From Cinnamomum chago (taxonomy: Eukaryota; Streptophyta; Magnoliopsida; Laurales; Lauraceae): a stretch of DNA of 64,000 nucleotides. Location: assembly GCA_038049695.1 (NCBI GenBank), contig CP142457.1, positions 22,644,501-22,708,500 on the forward strand. The letters are read 5' to 3'. Below the pieces are notes generated by a model, which saw only the letters and a list, made by a program, of their open reading frames with translations, was not told the origin of the DNA and ran no database searches. The position numbers were made by a program, and so were the translations under genes. Positions 35,303 through 49,900 of this stretch are shown piece by piece (position 1 is the first letter of the stretch; each line of letters begins with the position of its first letter).

Positions 35303-38218
35303 GAGTCGCATGAAACACAGTGTTGAGTCAACAACTTTCTAGAGCCGCACAGATTATGTTTTCGTTCAAAAGTACCGTACGACCCTCGCACGAAGTTCCG
35401 GTTCTCGCCCTGGCAAACACTGAACTCCCCGAAAGTGATTTCCACACCCAAGACTCGCCCGAAACCCGTAGTAAGCCGAAGTGTAGCTCGGAACATCCTA
35501 AAAATCGCATCTCATCCCAAAATCCCTTCATATGGATTTAGAGGCGTACGACAAGACATGGACATCCGAAACCCCTTTTAGTTTAAAACTTGATCCCGGA
35601 TATTTCTAGAGGTTGACTGTGTACACAGAGTCGCAAGAAACAAGGTGTGGAGTCAACAATTTCCTAGTGCCGCAAAGATTCTGCTTTACTACATAAGTAT
35701 CGTACGTCCCGCGCGAAGTTCGGGTTTTCTCCTTTACAACCAGAGAACTCCCCGAAAGTGTTTACCATACCCAAGGTTCGCCCGAAACCCGTTTTAAACC
35801 GAGAAGTAGCTCGAAATATCCTAAAATGTGCATCTCAACCCAGAATACCTTCAAATGGATTTCGAGGCGTGAGACAAGAGAAGGACACCCGAAACCCCTT
35901 CTAGAGTAAAACGTCATCCTGGAATTCTCTAGAGGGAGTCTTTGGACCAAGAGTCGCATTAAAACACAGTGTAGAGTCAACCTTATGCTCGAGCCGCATA
36001 GATTGTGTTTTCGTACTAAAGGACCGTACGACCCGCACGAAGTTCGGGTTTCCGCCTTTACAAACACTGAACTCCCCGAATGTGTCTTCCCTACCCAAGA
36101 TTCGCCCGAAACCCGTTTTAAACCGAAAAGTAGCTCGAAATATCTTAAAGAGCGCATCTCAACCCAGAATCCCTTCAAATGGATTTGGAGCCGTAAGGAA
36201 AGATAGAGACGCCCGAAACCCCATTTAGAGTAAAACGCGATCCCGGATTATTCCAAACGGAGTCTTTGGACCAAGAGTCGCATGAAACACAGTGTTGAGT
36301 CAACAACTTTCTAGAGCCGCACAGATTATGTTTTCGTTCAAAAGTACCGTACGACCCTCGCACGAAGTTCCGGTTCTCGCCCTGGCAAACACTGAACTCC
36401 CCGAAAGTGATTTCCACACCCAAGACTCGCCCGAAACCCGTAGTAAGCCGAAGTGTAGCTCGGAACATCCTAAAAATCGCATCTCATCCCAAAATCCCTT
36501 CATATGGATTTAGAGGCGTACGACAAGACAGGGACATCCGAAACCCCTTTTAGTTTAAAACTTGATCCCGGATATTTCTAGAGGTTGACTTTGTACACAG
36601 AGTCGCAACAGACAAGGTGTGGAGTCAACAATTTCCTAGTGCCGCAAAGATTCTGCTTTACTACATAAGTATCGTACGTCCCGCGCGAAGTTCGGGTTTT
36701 CTCCTTTACAACCAGAGAACTCCCCGAAAGTGTTTACCATACCCAAGGTACGCCCGAAACCCGTTTTAAACCGAGAAGTAGCTCGAAATATCCTAAAATG
36801 TGCATCTCAACCCAGAATACCTTCAAATGGATTTCGAGGCGTGAGACAAGAGAAAGACACCCGAAACCCCTTCTAGAGTAAAACGTGATCCTGGAATTCT
36901 CTAGAGGGAGTCTTTGGACCAAGAGTCGCATTAAAACACAGTGTAGAGTCAACCATATGCTCGAGCCGCATAGATTGTGTTTTCGTACTAAAGGACCGTA
37001 CGACCCGCACGAAGTTCGGGTTTCCGCCTTTACAAGCACTGAACTCCCCGAATGTGTCTTCCCTACCCAAGATTCGCCCGAAACCCGTTTTAAACCGAAA
37101 AGTAGCTCGAAATATCTTAAAGAGCGCATCTCAACCCAGAATCCCTTCAAATGGATTTGGAGCCGTAAGGAAAGATAGAGACACCCGAAACCCCATTTAG
37201 AGTAAAACGCAATCCCGGAGTATTCCAAACGGAGTCTTTGGACCAAGAGTCGCATGAAACACAGTGTTGAGTCAACAACTTTCTAGAGCCGCACAGATTA
37301 TGTTTTCGTTCAAAAGTACCGTACGACCCTCGCACGAAGTTCCGGTTCTCGCCCTGGCAAACACTGAACTCCCCGAAAGTGATTTCCACACCCAAGACTC
37401 GCCCGAAACCCGTAGTAAGCCGAAGTGTAGCTCGGAACATCCTAAAAATCGCATCTCATCCCAAAATCCCTTCATATGGATTTAGAGGCGTACGACAAGA
37501 CAGGGACATCCGAAACCCCTTTTAGTTTAAAACTTGATCCCGGATATTTCTAGAGGTTGACTTTGTACACAGAGTCGCAACAAACAAGGTGTGGAGTCAA
37601 CAATTTCCTAGTGCCGCAAAGATTCTGCTTTACTACATAAGTATCGTACGTCCCGCGCGAAGTTCGGGTTTTCTCCTTTACAACCAGAGAACTCCCCGAA
37701 AGTGTTTACCATACCCAAGGTTCGCCCGAAACCCGTTTTAAACCGAGAAGTAGCTCGAAATATCCTAAAATGTGCATCTCAACCCAGAATACCTTCAAAT
37801 GGATTTCGAGGCGTGAGACAAGAGAAGGACACCCGAAACCCCTTCTAGAGTAAAACGTCATCCTGGAATTCTCTAGAGGGAGTCTTTGGACCAAGAGTCG
37901 CATTAAAACACAGTGTAGAGTCAACCTTATGCTCGAGCCGCATAGATTGTGTTTTCGTACTAAAGGACCGTACGACCCGCACGAAGTTCGGGTTTCCGCC
38001 TTTACAAGCACTGAACTCCCCGAATGTGTCTTCCCTACCCAAGATTCGCCCGAAACCCGTTTTAAACCGAAAAGTAGCTCGAAATATCTTAAAGAGCGCA
38101 TCTCAACCCAGAATCCCTTCAAATGGATTTGGAGCCGTAAGGAAAGATAGAGACGCCCGAAACCCCATTTAGAGTAAAACGCGATCCCGGATTATTCCAA
38201 ACGGAGTCTTTGGACCAA
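35303..38218 (+). repeat. Three-unit block (2916 bp), copy 1
   Basis: Units 37, 38 and 39 (35303, 36275, 37247). Unit 37 has the rare GACATGGACATCC, GACTGTGTAC and GCAAGAAACAAGG. Unit 38 has CAACAGACAAGG, AAGGTACGCCC and GAGAAAGACACC. Unit 39 has the GTCATCC/CCTTATG C haplotype with CAAGCACTG and a GACGCCCG end. All of these recur 2916 bp to the right. Confidence 0.9.
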
Positions 38219-41134
38219 GAGTCGCATGAAACACAGTGTTGAGTCAACAACTTTCTAGAGCCGCACAGATTATGTTTTCGTTCAAAAGTACCGTACGACC
38301 CTCGCACGAAGTTCCGGTTCTCGCCCTGGCAAACACTGAACTCCCCGAAAGTGATTTCCACACCCAAGACTCGCCCGAAACCCGTAGTAAGCCGAAGTGT
38401 AGCTCGGAACATCCTAAAAATCGCATCTCATCCCAAAATCCCTTCATATGGATTTAGAGGCGTACGACAAGACATGGACATCCGAAACCCCTTTTAGTTT
38501 AAAACTTGATCCCGGATATTTCTAGAGGTTGACTGTGTACACAGAGTCGCAAGAAACAAGGTGTGGAGTCAACAATTTCCTAGTGCCGCAAAGATTCTGC
38601 TTTACTACATAAGTATCGTACGTCCCGCGCGAAGTTCGGGTTTTCTCCTTTACAACCAGAGAACTCCCCGAAAGTGTTTACCATACCCAAGGTTCGCCCG
38701 AAACCCGTTTTAAACCGAGAAGTAGCTCGAAATATCCTAAAATGTGCATCTCAACCCAGAATACCTTCAAATGGATTTCGAGGCGTGAGACAAGAGAAGG
38801 ACACCCGAAACCCCTTCTAGAGTAAAACGTCATCCTGGAATTCTCTAGAGGGAGTCTTTGGACCAAGAGTCGCATTAAAACACAGTGTAGAGTCAACCTT
38901 ATGCTCGAGCCGCATAGATTGTGTTTTCGTACTAAAGGACCGTACGACCCGCACGAAGTTCGGGTTTCCGCCTTTACAAACACTGAACTCCCCGAATGTG
39001 TCTTCCCTACCCAAGATTCGCCCGAAACCCGTTTTAAACCGAAAAGTAGCTCGAAATATCTTAAAGAGCGCATCTCAACCCAGAATCCCTTCAAATGGAT
39101 TTGGAGCCGTAAGGAAAGATAGAGACGCCCGAAACCCCATTTAGAGTAAAACGCGATCCCGGATTATTCCAAACGGAGTGTTTGGACCAAGAGTCGCATG
39201 AAACACAGTGTTGAGTCAACAACTTTCTAGAGCCGCACAGATTATGTTTTCGTTCAAAAGTACCGTACGACCCTCGCACGAAGTTCCGGTTCTCGCCCTG
39301 GCAAACACTGAACTCCCCGAAAGTGATTTCCACACCCAAGACTCGCCCGAAACCCGTAGTAAGCCGAAGTGTAGCTCGGAACATCCTAAAAATCGCATCT
39401 CATCCCAAAATCCCTTCATATGGATTTAGAGGCGTACGACAAGACAGGGACATCCGAAACCCCTTTTAGTTTAAAACTTGATCCCGGATATTTCTAGAGG
39501 TTGACTTTGTACACAGAGTCGCAACAGACAAGGTGTGGAGTCAACAATTTCCTAGTGCCGCAAAGATTCTGCTTTACTACATAAGTATCGTACGTCCCGC
39601 GCGAAGTTCGGGTTTTCTCCTTTACAACCAGAGAACTCCCCGAAAGTGTTTACCATACCCAAGGTACGCCCGAAACCCGTTTTAAACCGAGAAGTAGCTC
39701 GAAATATCCTAAAATGTGCATCTCAACCCAGAATACCTTCAAATGGATTTCGAGGCGTGAGACAAGAGAAAGACACCCGAAACCCCTTCTAGAGTAAAAC
39801 GTGATCCTGGAATTCTCTAGAGGGAGTCTTTGGACCAAGAGTCGCATTAAAACACAGTGTAGAGTCAACCATATGCTCGAGCCGCATAGATTGTGTTTTC
39901 GTACTAAAGGACCGTACGACCCGCACGAAGTTCGGGTTTCCGCCTTTACAAGCACTGAACTCCCCGAATGTGTCTTCCCTACCCAAGATTCGCCCGAAAC
40001 CCGTTTTAAACCGAAAAGTAGCTCGAAATATCTTAAAGAGCGCATCTCAACCCAGAATCCCTTCAAATGGATTTGGAGCCGTAAGGAAAGATAGAGACAC
40101 CCGAAACCCCATTTAGAGTAAAACGCAATCCCGGAGTATTCCAAACGGAGTCTTTGGACCAAGAGTCGCATGAAACACAGTGTTGAGTCAACAACTTTCT
40201 AGAGCCGCACAGATTATGTTTTCGTTCAAAAGTACCGTACGACCCTCGCACGAAGTTCCGGTTCTCGCCCTGGCAAACACTGAACTCCCCGAAAGTGATT
40301 TCCACACCCAAGACTCGCCCGAAACCCGTAGTAAGCCGAAGTGTAGCTCGGAACATCCTAAAAATCGCATCTCATCCCAAAATCCCTTCATATGGATTTA
40401 GAGGCGTACGACAAGACAGGGACATCCGAAACCCCTTTTAGTTTAAAACTTGATCCCGGATATTTCTAGAGGTTGACTTTGTACACAGAGTCGCAACAAA
40501 CAAGGTGTGGAGTCAACAATTTCCTAGTGCCGCAAAGATTCTGCTTTACTACATAAGTATCGTACGTCCCGCGCGAAGTTCGGGTTTTCTCCTTTACAAC
40601 CAGAGAACTCCCCGAAAGTGTTTACCATACCCAAGGTTCGCCCGAAACCCGTTTTAAACCGAGAAGTAGCTCGAAATATCCTAAAATGTGCATCTCAACC
40701 CAGAATACCTTCAAATGGATTTCGAGGCGTGAGACAAGAGAAGGACACCCGAAACCCCTTCTAGAGTAAAACGTCATCCTGGAATTCTCTAGAGGGAGTC
40801 TTTGGACCAAGAGTCGCATTAAAACACAGTGTAGAGTCAACCTTATGCTCGAGCCGCATAGATTGTGTTTTCGTACTAAAGGACCGTACGACCCGCACGA
40901 AGTTCGGGTTTCCGCCTTTACAAGCACTGAACTCCCCGAATGTGTCTTCCCTACCCAAGATTCGCCCGAAACCCGTTTTAAACCGAAAAGTAGCTCGAAA
41001 TATCTTAAAGAGCGCATCTCAACCCAGAATCCCTTCAAATGGATTTGGAGCCGTAAGGAAAGATAGAGACGCCCGAAACCCCATTTAGAGTAAAACGCGA
41101 TCCCGGATTATTCCAAACGGAGTCTTTGGACCAA
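38219..41134 (+). repeat. Three-unit block (2916 bp), copy 2
   Basis: Units 40, 41 and 42 (38219, 39191, 40163) repeat the rare variants of units 37, 38 and 39 at a constant offset of 2916 bp. One visible private change is GGAGTGTTTGG near 39179. The near identity over almost 3 kb, set against several differences between neighbouring units, supports a single recent block duplication. Confidence 0.9.
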
Positions 41135-43078
41135 GAGTCGCATGAAACACAGTGTTGAGTCAACAACTTTCTAGAGCCGCACAGATTATGTTTTCGTTCA
41201 AAAGTACCGTACGACCCTCGCACGAAGTTCCGGTTCTCGCCCTGGCAAACACTGAACTCCCCGAAAGTGATTTCCACACCCAAGACTCGCCCGAAACCCG
41301 TAGTAAGCCGAAGTGTAGCTCGGAACATCCTAAAAATCGCATCTCATCCCAAAATCCCTTCATATGGATTTAGAGGCGTACGACAAGACAGGGACATCCG
41401 AAACCCCTTTTAGTTTAAAACTTGATCCCGGATATTTCTAGAGGTTGACTTTGTACACAGAGTCGCAACAAACAAGGTGTGGAGTCAACAACTTCCTAGT
41501 GCCGCAAAGATTCTGCTTTACTACATAAGTATCGTACGTCCCGCGCGAAGTTCGGGTTTTCTCCTTTACAACCAGAGAACTCCCCGAAAGTGTTTACCAT
41601 ACCCAAGGTTCGCCCGAAACCCGTTTTAAACCGAGAAGTAGCTCGAAATATCCTAAAATGTGCATCTCAACCCAGAATACCTTCAAATGGATTTCGAGGC
41701 GTGAGACAAGGGAAAGACACCCGAAACCCCTTCTAGAGTAAAACGTGATCCTGGAATTCTCTAGAGGGAGTCTTTGGACCAAGAGTCGCATTAAAACACA
41801 GTGTAGAGTCAACCATATGCTCGAGCCGCATAGATTGTGTTTTCGTACTAAAGGACCGTACGACCCGCACGAAGTTCGGGTTTCCGCCTTTACAAGCACT
41901 GAACTCCCCGAATGTGTCTTCCCTACCCAAGATTCGCCCGAAACCCGTTTTAAACCGAAAAGTAGCTCGAAATATCTTAAAGAGCGCATCTCAACCCAGA
42001 ATCCCTTCAAATGGATTTGGAGCCGTAAGGAAAGATAGAGACACCCGAAACCCCATTTAGAGTAAAACGCAATCCCGGAGTATTCCAAACGGAGTCTTTG
42101 GACCAAGAGTCGCATGAAACACAGTGTTGAGTCAACAACTTTCTAGAGCCGCACATATTATGTTTTCGTTCAAAAGTACCGTACGACCCTCGCACGAAGT
42201 TCCGGTTCTCGCCCTGGCAAACACTGAACTCCCCGAAAGTGATTTCCACACCCAAGACTCGCCCGAAACCCGTAGTAAGCCGAAGTGTAGCTCGGAACAT
42301 CCTAAAAATCGCATCTCATCCCAAAATCCCTTCATATGGATTTAGAGGCGTACGACAAGACAGGGACATCCGAAACCCCTTTTAGTTTAAAACTTGATCC
42401 CGGATATTTCTAGAGGTTGACTTTGTACACAGAGTCGCAACAAACAAGGTGTGGAGTCAACAATTTCCTAGTGCCGCAAAGATTCTGCTTTACTACATAA
42501 GTATCGTACGTCCCGCGCGAAGTTCGGGTTTTCTCCTTTACAACCAGAGAACTCCCCGAAAGTGTTTACCATACCCAAGGTTCGCCCGAAACCCGTTTTA
42601 AACCGAGAAGTAGCTCGAAATATCCTAAAATGTGCATCTCAACCCAGAATACCTTCAAATGGATTTCGAGGCGTGAGACAAGAGAAGGACACCCGAAACC
42701 CCTTCTAGAGTAAAACGTGATCCTGGAATTCTCTAGAGGGAGTCTTTGGACCAAGAGTCGCATTAAAACACAGTGTAGAGTCAACCTTATGCTCGAGCCG
42801 CATAGATTGTGTTTTCGTACTAAAGGACCGTACGACCCGCACGAAGTTCGGGTTTCCGCCTTTACAAACACTGAACTCCCCGAATGTGTCTTCCCTACCC
42901 AAGATTCGCCCGAAACCCGTTTTAAACCGAAAAGTAGCTCGAAATATCTTAAAGAGCGCATCTCAACCCAGAATCCCTTCAAATGGATTTGGAGCCGTAA
43001 GGAAAGATAGAGACACCCGAAACCCCATTTAGAGTAAAACGCAATCCCGGAGTATTCCAAACGGAGTCTTTGGACCAA
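41135..43078 (+). repeat. HOR units 43 and 44
   Basis: Unit 43 has CAACAACTTCC near 41489 (shared with the unit at 45023) and CAAGGGAAAGAC near 41709. Unit 44 has CACATATTATG near 42155 and a recombinant C haplotype: GTGATCC at 42719 with CCTTATG at 42785. Elsewhere these two sites usually occur as GTGATCC with CCATATG, or GTCATCC with CCTTATG. Confidence 0.86.
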
Positions 43079-46000
43079 GAGTCGCATGAAACACAGTGTT
43101 GAGTCAACAACTTTCTAGAGCCGCACAGATTATGTTTTCGTTCAAAAGTACCGTACGACCCTCGCACGAAGTTCCGGTTCTCGCCCTGGCAAACACTGAA
43201 CTCCCCGAAAGTGATTTCCACACCCAAGACTCGCCCGAAACCCGTAGTAAGCCGAAGTGTAGCTCGGAACATCCTAAAAATCGCATCTCATCCCAAAATC
43301 CCTTCATATGGATTTAGAGGCGTACGACAAGACAGGGACATCCGAAACCCCTTTTAGTTTAAAACTTGATCCCGGATATTTCTAGAGGTTGACTTTGTAC
43401 ACAGAGTCACAACAGACAAGGTGTGGAGTCAACAATTTCCTAGTGCCGCAAAGATTCTGCTTTACTACATAAGTATCGTACGTCCCGCGCGAAGTTCGGG
43501 TTTTCTCCTTTACAACCAGAGAACTCCCCGAAAGTGTTTACCATACCCAAGGTTCGCCCGAAACCCGTTTTAAACCGAGAAGTAGCTCGAAATATCCTAA
43601 AATGTGCATCTCAACCCAGAATACCTTCAAATGGATTTCGAGGCGTGAGACAAGAGAAGGACACCCGAAACCCCTTCTAGAGTAAAACGTCATCCTGGAA
43701 TTCTCTAGAGGGAGTCTTTGGACCAAGAGTCGCATTAAAACACAGTGTAGAGTCAACCTTATGCTCGAGCCGCATAGATTGTGTTTTCGTACTAAAGGAC
43801 CGTACGACCCGCACGAAGTTCGGGTTTCCGCCTTTACAAGCACTGAACTCCCCGAATGTGTCTTCCCTACCCAAGATTCGCCCGAAACCCGTTTTAAACC
43901 GAAAAGTAGCTCGAAATATCTTAAAGAGCGCATCTCAACCCAGAATCCCTTCAAATGGATTTGGAGCCGTAAGGAAAGATAGAGACGCCCGAAACCCCAT
44001 TTAGAGTAAAACGCGATCCCGGATTATTCCAAACGGAGTCTTTGGACCAAGAGTCGCATGAAACACAGTGTTGAGTCAACAACTTTCTAGAGCCGCACAG
44101 ATTATGTTTTCGTTCAAAAGTACCGTACGACCCTCGCACGAAGTTCCGGTTCTCGCCCTGGCAAACACTGAACTCCCCGAAAGTGATTTCCACACCCAAG
44201 ACTCGCCCGAAACCCGTAGTAAGCCGAAGTGTAGCTCGGAACATCCTAAAAATCGCATCTCATCCCAAAATCCCTTCATATGGATTTAGAGGCGTACGAC
44301 AAGACAGGGACATCCGAAACCCCTTTTAGTTTAAAACTTGATCCCGGATATTTCTAGAGGTTGACTTTGTACACAGAGTCGCAACAGACAAGGTGTGGAG
44401 TCAACAATTTCCTAGTGCCGCAAAGATTCTGCTTTACTACATAAGTATCGTACGTCCCGCGCGAAGTTCGGGTTTTCTCCTTTACAACCAGAGAACTCCC
44501 CGAAAGTGTTTACCATACCCAAGGTTCGCCCGAAACCCGTTTTAAACCGAGAAGTAGCTCGAAATATCCTAAAATGTGCATCTCAACCCAGAATACCTTC
44601 AAATGGATTTCGAGGCGTGAGACAAGAGAAGGACACCCGAAACCCCTTCTAGAGTAAAACGTCATCCTGGAATTCTCTAGAGGGAGTCTTTGGACCAAGA
44701 GTCGCATTAAAACACAGTGTAGAGTCAACCTTATGCTCGAGCCGCATAGATTGTGTTTTCGTACTAAAGGACCGTACGACCCGCACGAAGTTCGGGTTTC
44801 CGCCTTTACAAACACTGAACTCCCCGAATGTGTCTTCCCTACCCAAGATTCGCCCGAAACCCGTTTTAAACCGAAAAGTAGCTCGAAATATCTTAAAGAG
44901 CGCATCTCAACCCAGAATCCCTTCAAATGGATTTGGAGCCGTAAGGAAAGATAGAGACACCCGAAACCCCATTTAGAGTAAAACGCAATCCCGGAGTATT
45001 CCAAACGGAGTCTTTGGACCAAGAGTCGCATGAAACACAGTGTTGAGTCAACAACTTTCTAGAGCCGCACAGATTATGTTTTCGTTCAAAAGTACCGTAC
45101 GACCCTCGCACGAAGTTCCGGTTCTCGCCCTGGCAAACACTGAACTCCCCGAAAGTGATTTCCACACCCAAGACTCGCCCGAAACCCGTAGTAAGCCGAA
45201 GTGTAGCTCGGAACATCCTAAAAATCGCATCTCATCCCAAAATCCCTTCATATGGATTTAGAGGCGTACGACAAGACAGGGACATCCGAAACCCCTTTTA
45301 GTTTAAAACTTGATCCCGGATATTTCTAGAGGTTGACTTTGTACACAGAGTCGCAACAAACAAGGTGTGGAGTCAACAACTTCCTAGTGCCGCAAAGATT
45401 CTGCTTTACTACATAAGTATCGTACGTCCCGCGCGAAGTTCGGGTTTTCTCCTTTACAACCAGAGAACTCCCCGAAAGTGTTTACCATACCCAAGGTTCG
45501 CCCGAAACCCGTTTTAAACCGAGAAGTAGCTCGAAATATCCTAAAATGTGCATCTCAACCCAGAATACCTTCAAATGGATTTCGAGGCGTGAGACAAGAG
45601 AAGGACACCCGAAACCCCTTCTAGAGTAAAACGTCATCCTGGAATTCTCTAGAGGGAGTCTTTGGACCAAGAGTCGCATTAAAACACAGTGTAGAGTCAA
45701 CCTTATGCTCGAGCCGCATAGATTGTGTTTTCGTACTAAAGGACCGTACGACCCGCACGAAGTTCGGGTTTCCGCCTTTACAAACACTGAACTCCCCGAA
45801 TGTGTCTTCCCTACCCAAGATTCGCCCGAAACCCGTTTTAAACCGAAAAGTAGCTCGAAATATCTTAAAGAGCGCATCTCAACCCAGAATCCCTTCAAAT
45901 GGATTTGGAGCCGTAAGGAAAGATAGAGACACCCGAAACCCCATTTAGAGTAAAACGCAATCCCGGAGTATTGCAAACGGAGTCTTTGGACCAAGAGTCG

Positions 46001-46966
46001 CATGAAACACAGTGTTGAGTCAATAACTTTCTAGAGCCGCACAGATTATGTTTTCGTTCAAAAGTACCGTACGACCCTCGCACGAAGTTCCGGTTCTCGC
46101 CCTGGCAAACACTGAACTCCCCGAAAGTGATTTCCACACCCAAGACTCGCCCGAAACCCGTAGTAAGCCGAAGTGTAGCTCGGAACATCCTAAAAATCGC
46201 ATCTCATCCCAAAATCCCTTCATATGGATTTAGAGGCGTACGACAAGACAGGGACATCCGAAACCCCTTTTAGTTTAAAACTTGATCCCGGATATTTCTA
46301 GAGGTTGACTTTGTACACAGAGTCGCAACAGACAAGGTGTGGAGTCAACAATTTCCTAGTGCCGCAAAGATTCTGCTTTACTACATAAGTATCGTACGTC
46401 CCGCGCGAAGTTCGGGTTTTCTCCTTTACAACCAGAGAACTCCCCGAAAGTGTTTACCATACCCAAGGTTCGCCCGAAACCCGTTTTAAACCGAGAAGTA
46501 GCTCGAAATATCCTAAAATGTGCATCTCAACCCAGAATACCTTCAAATGGATTTCGAGGCGTGAGACAAGAGAAAGACACCCGAAACCCCTTCTAGAGTA
46601 AAACGTGATCCTGGAATTCTCTAGAGGGAGTCTTTGGACCAAGAGTCGCATTAAAACACAGTGTAGAGTCAACCATATGCTCGAGCCGCATAGATTGTGT
46701 TTTCGTACTAAAGGACCGTACGACCCGCACGAAGTTCGGGTTTCCGCCTTTACAAGCACTGAACTCCCCGAATGTGTCTTCCCTACCCAAGATTCGCCCG
46801 AAACCCGTTTTAAACCGAAAAGTAGCTCGAAATATCTTAAAGAGCGCATCTCAACCCAGAATCCCTTCAAATGGATTTGGAGCCGTAAGGAAAGATAGAG
46901 ACACCCGAAACCCCATTTAGAGTAAAACGCAATCCCGGAGTATTCCAAACGGAGTCTTTGGACCAA
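43079..46966 (+). repeat. Four-unit block (3888 bp), copy 1
   Basis: Units 45 to 48 (43079, 44051, 45023, 45995). The border of units 47 and 48 has the rare ATTGCAAACGG (G at 45973) and GTCAATAAC (T at 46024). Both recur exactly 3888 bp to the right. Unit 45 has a private GAGTCACAACAGAC near 43410 and a GACGCCCG end, so the left end of the shared tract probably lies inside unit 46. Confidence 0.86.
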
Positions 46967-49900
46967 GAGTCGCATGAAACACAGTGTTGAGTCAACAACT
47001 TTCTAGAGCCGCACAGATTATGTTTTCGTTCAAAAGTACCGTACGACCCTCGCACGAAGTTCCGGTTCTCGCCCTGGCAAACACTGAACTCCCCGAAAGT
47101 GATTTCCACACCCAAGACTCGCCCGAAACCCGTAGTAAGCCGAAGTGTAGCTCGGAACATCCTAAAAATCGCATCTCATCCCAAAATCCCTTCATATGGA
47201 TTTAGAGGCGTACGACAAGACAGGGACATCCGAAACCCCTTTTAGTTTAAAACTTGATCCCGGATATTTCTAGAGGTTGACTTTGTACACAGAGTCGCAA
47301 CAAACAAGGTGTGGAGTCAACAATTTCCTAGTGCCGCAAAGATTCTGCTTTACTACATAAGTATCGTACGTCCCGCGCGAAGTTCGGGTTTTCTCCTTTA
47401 CAACCAGAGAACTCCCCGAAAGTGTTTACCATACCCAAGGTTCGCCCGAAACCCGTTTTAAACCGAGAAGTAGCTCGAAATATCCTAAAATGTGCATCTC
47501 AACCCAGAATACCTTCAAATGGATTTCGAGGCGTGAGACAAGAGAAGGACACCCGAAACCCCTTCTAGAGTAAAACGTCATCCTGGAATTCTCTAGAGGG
47601 AGTCTTTGGACCAAGAGTCGCATTAAAACACAGTGTAGAGTCAACCTTATGCTCGAGCCGCATAGATTGTGTTTTCGTACTAAAGGACCGTACGACCCGC
47701 ACGAAGTTCGGGTTTCCGCCTTTACAAGCACTGAACTCCCCGAATGTGTCTTCCCTACCCAAGATTCGCCCGAAACCCGTTTTAAACCGAAAAGTAGCTC
47801 GAAATATCTTAAAGAGCGCATCTCAACCCAGAATCCCTTCAAATGGATTTGGAGCCGTAAGGAAAGATAGAGACACCTGAAACCCCATTTAGAGTAAAAC
47901 GCAATCCCGGAGTATTCCAAACGGAGTCTTTGGACCAAGAGTCGCATGAAACACAGTGTTGAGTCAACAACTTTCTAGAGCCGCACAGATTATGTTTTCG
48001 TTCAAAAGTACCGTACGACCCTCGCACGAAGTTCCGGTTCTCGCCCTGGCAAACACTGAACTCCCCGAAAGTGATTTCCACACCCAAGACTCGCCCGAAA
48101 CCCGTAGTAAGCCGAAGTGTAGCTCGGAACATCCTAAAAATCGCATCTCATCCCAAAATCCCTTCATATGGATTTAGAGGCGTACGACAAGACAGGGACA
48201 TCCGAAACCCCTTTTAGTTTAAAACTTGATCCCGGATATTTCTAGAGGTTGACTTTGTACACAGAGTCGCAACAGACAAGGTGTGGAGTCAACAATTTCC
48301 TAGTGCCGCAAAGATTCTGCTTTACTACATAAGTATCGTACGTCCCGCGCGAAGTTCGGGTTTTCTCCTTTACAACCAGAGAACTCCCCGAAAGTGTTTA
48401 CCATACCCAAGGTTCGCCCGAAACCCGTTTTAAACCGAGAAGTAGCTCGAAATATCCTAAAATGTGCATCTCAACCCAGAATACCTTCAAATGGATTTCG
48501 AGGCGTGAGACAAGAGAAGGACACCCGAAACCCCTTCTAGAGTAAAACGTCATCCTGGAATTCTCTAGAGGGAGTCTTTGGACCAAGAGTCGCATTAAAA
48601 CACAGTGTAGAGTCAACCTTATGCTCGAGCCGCATAGATTGTGTTTTCGTACTAAAGGACCGTACGACCCGCACGAAGTTCGGGTTTCCGCCTTTACAAA
48701 CACTGAACTCCCCGAATGTGTCTTCCCTACCCAAGATTCGCCCGAAACCCGTTTTAAACCGAAAAGTAGCTCGAAATATCTTAAAGAGCGCATCTCAACC
48801 CAGAATCCCTTCAAATGGATTTGGAGCCGTAAGGAAAGATAGAGACACCCGAAACCCCATTTAGAGTAAAACGCAATCCCGGAGTATTCCAAACGGAGTC
48901 TTTGGACCAAGAGTCGCATGAAACACAGTGTTGAGTCAACAACTTTCTAGAGCCGCACAGATTATGTTTTCGTTCAAAAGTACCGTACGACCCTCGCACG
49001 AAGTTCCGGTTCTCGCCCTGGCAAACACTGAACTCCCCGAAAGTGATTTCCACACCCAAGACTCGCCCGAAACCCGTAGTAAGCCGAAGTGTAGCTCGGA
49101 ACATCCTAAAAATCGCATCTCATCCCAAAATCCCTTCATATGGATTTAGAGGCGTACGACAAGACAGGGACATCCGAAACCCCTTTTAGTTTAAAACTTG
49201 ATCCCGGATATTTCTAGAGGTTGACTTTGTACACAGAGTCGCAACAGACAAGGTGTGGAGTCAACAATTTCCTAGTGCCGCAAAGATTCTGCTTTACTAC
49301 ATAAGTATCGTACGTCCCGCGCGAAGTTCGGGTTTTCTCCTTTACAACCAGAGAACTCCCCGAAAGTGTTTACCATACCCAAGGTTCGCCCGAAACCCGT
49401 TTTAAACCGAGAAGTAGCTCGAAATATCCTAAAATGTGCATCTCAACCCAGAATACCTTCAAATGGATTTCGAGGCGTGAGACAAGAGAAGGACACCCGA
49501 AACCCCTTCTAGAGTAAAACGTCATCCTGGAATTCTCTAGAGGGAGTCTTTGGACCAAGAGTCGCATTAAAACACAGTGTAGAGTCAACCTTATGCTCGA
49601 GCCGCATAGATTGTGTTTTCGTACTAAAGGACCGTACGACCCGCACGAAGTTCGGGTTTCCGCCTTTACAAACACTGAACTCCCCGAATGTGTCTTCCCT
49701 ACCCAAGATTCGCCCGAAACCCGTTTTAAACCGAAAAGTAGCTCGAAATATCTTAAAGAGCGCATCTCAACCCAGAATCCCTTCAAATGGATTTGGAGCC
49801 GTAAGGAAAGATAGAGACACCCGAAACCCCATTTAGAGTAAAACGCAATCCCGGAGTATTGCAAACGGAGTCTTTGGACCAAGAGTCGCATGAAACACAG

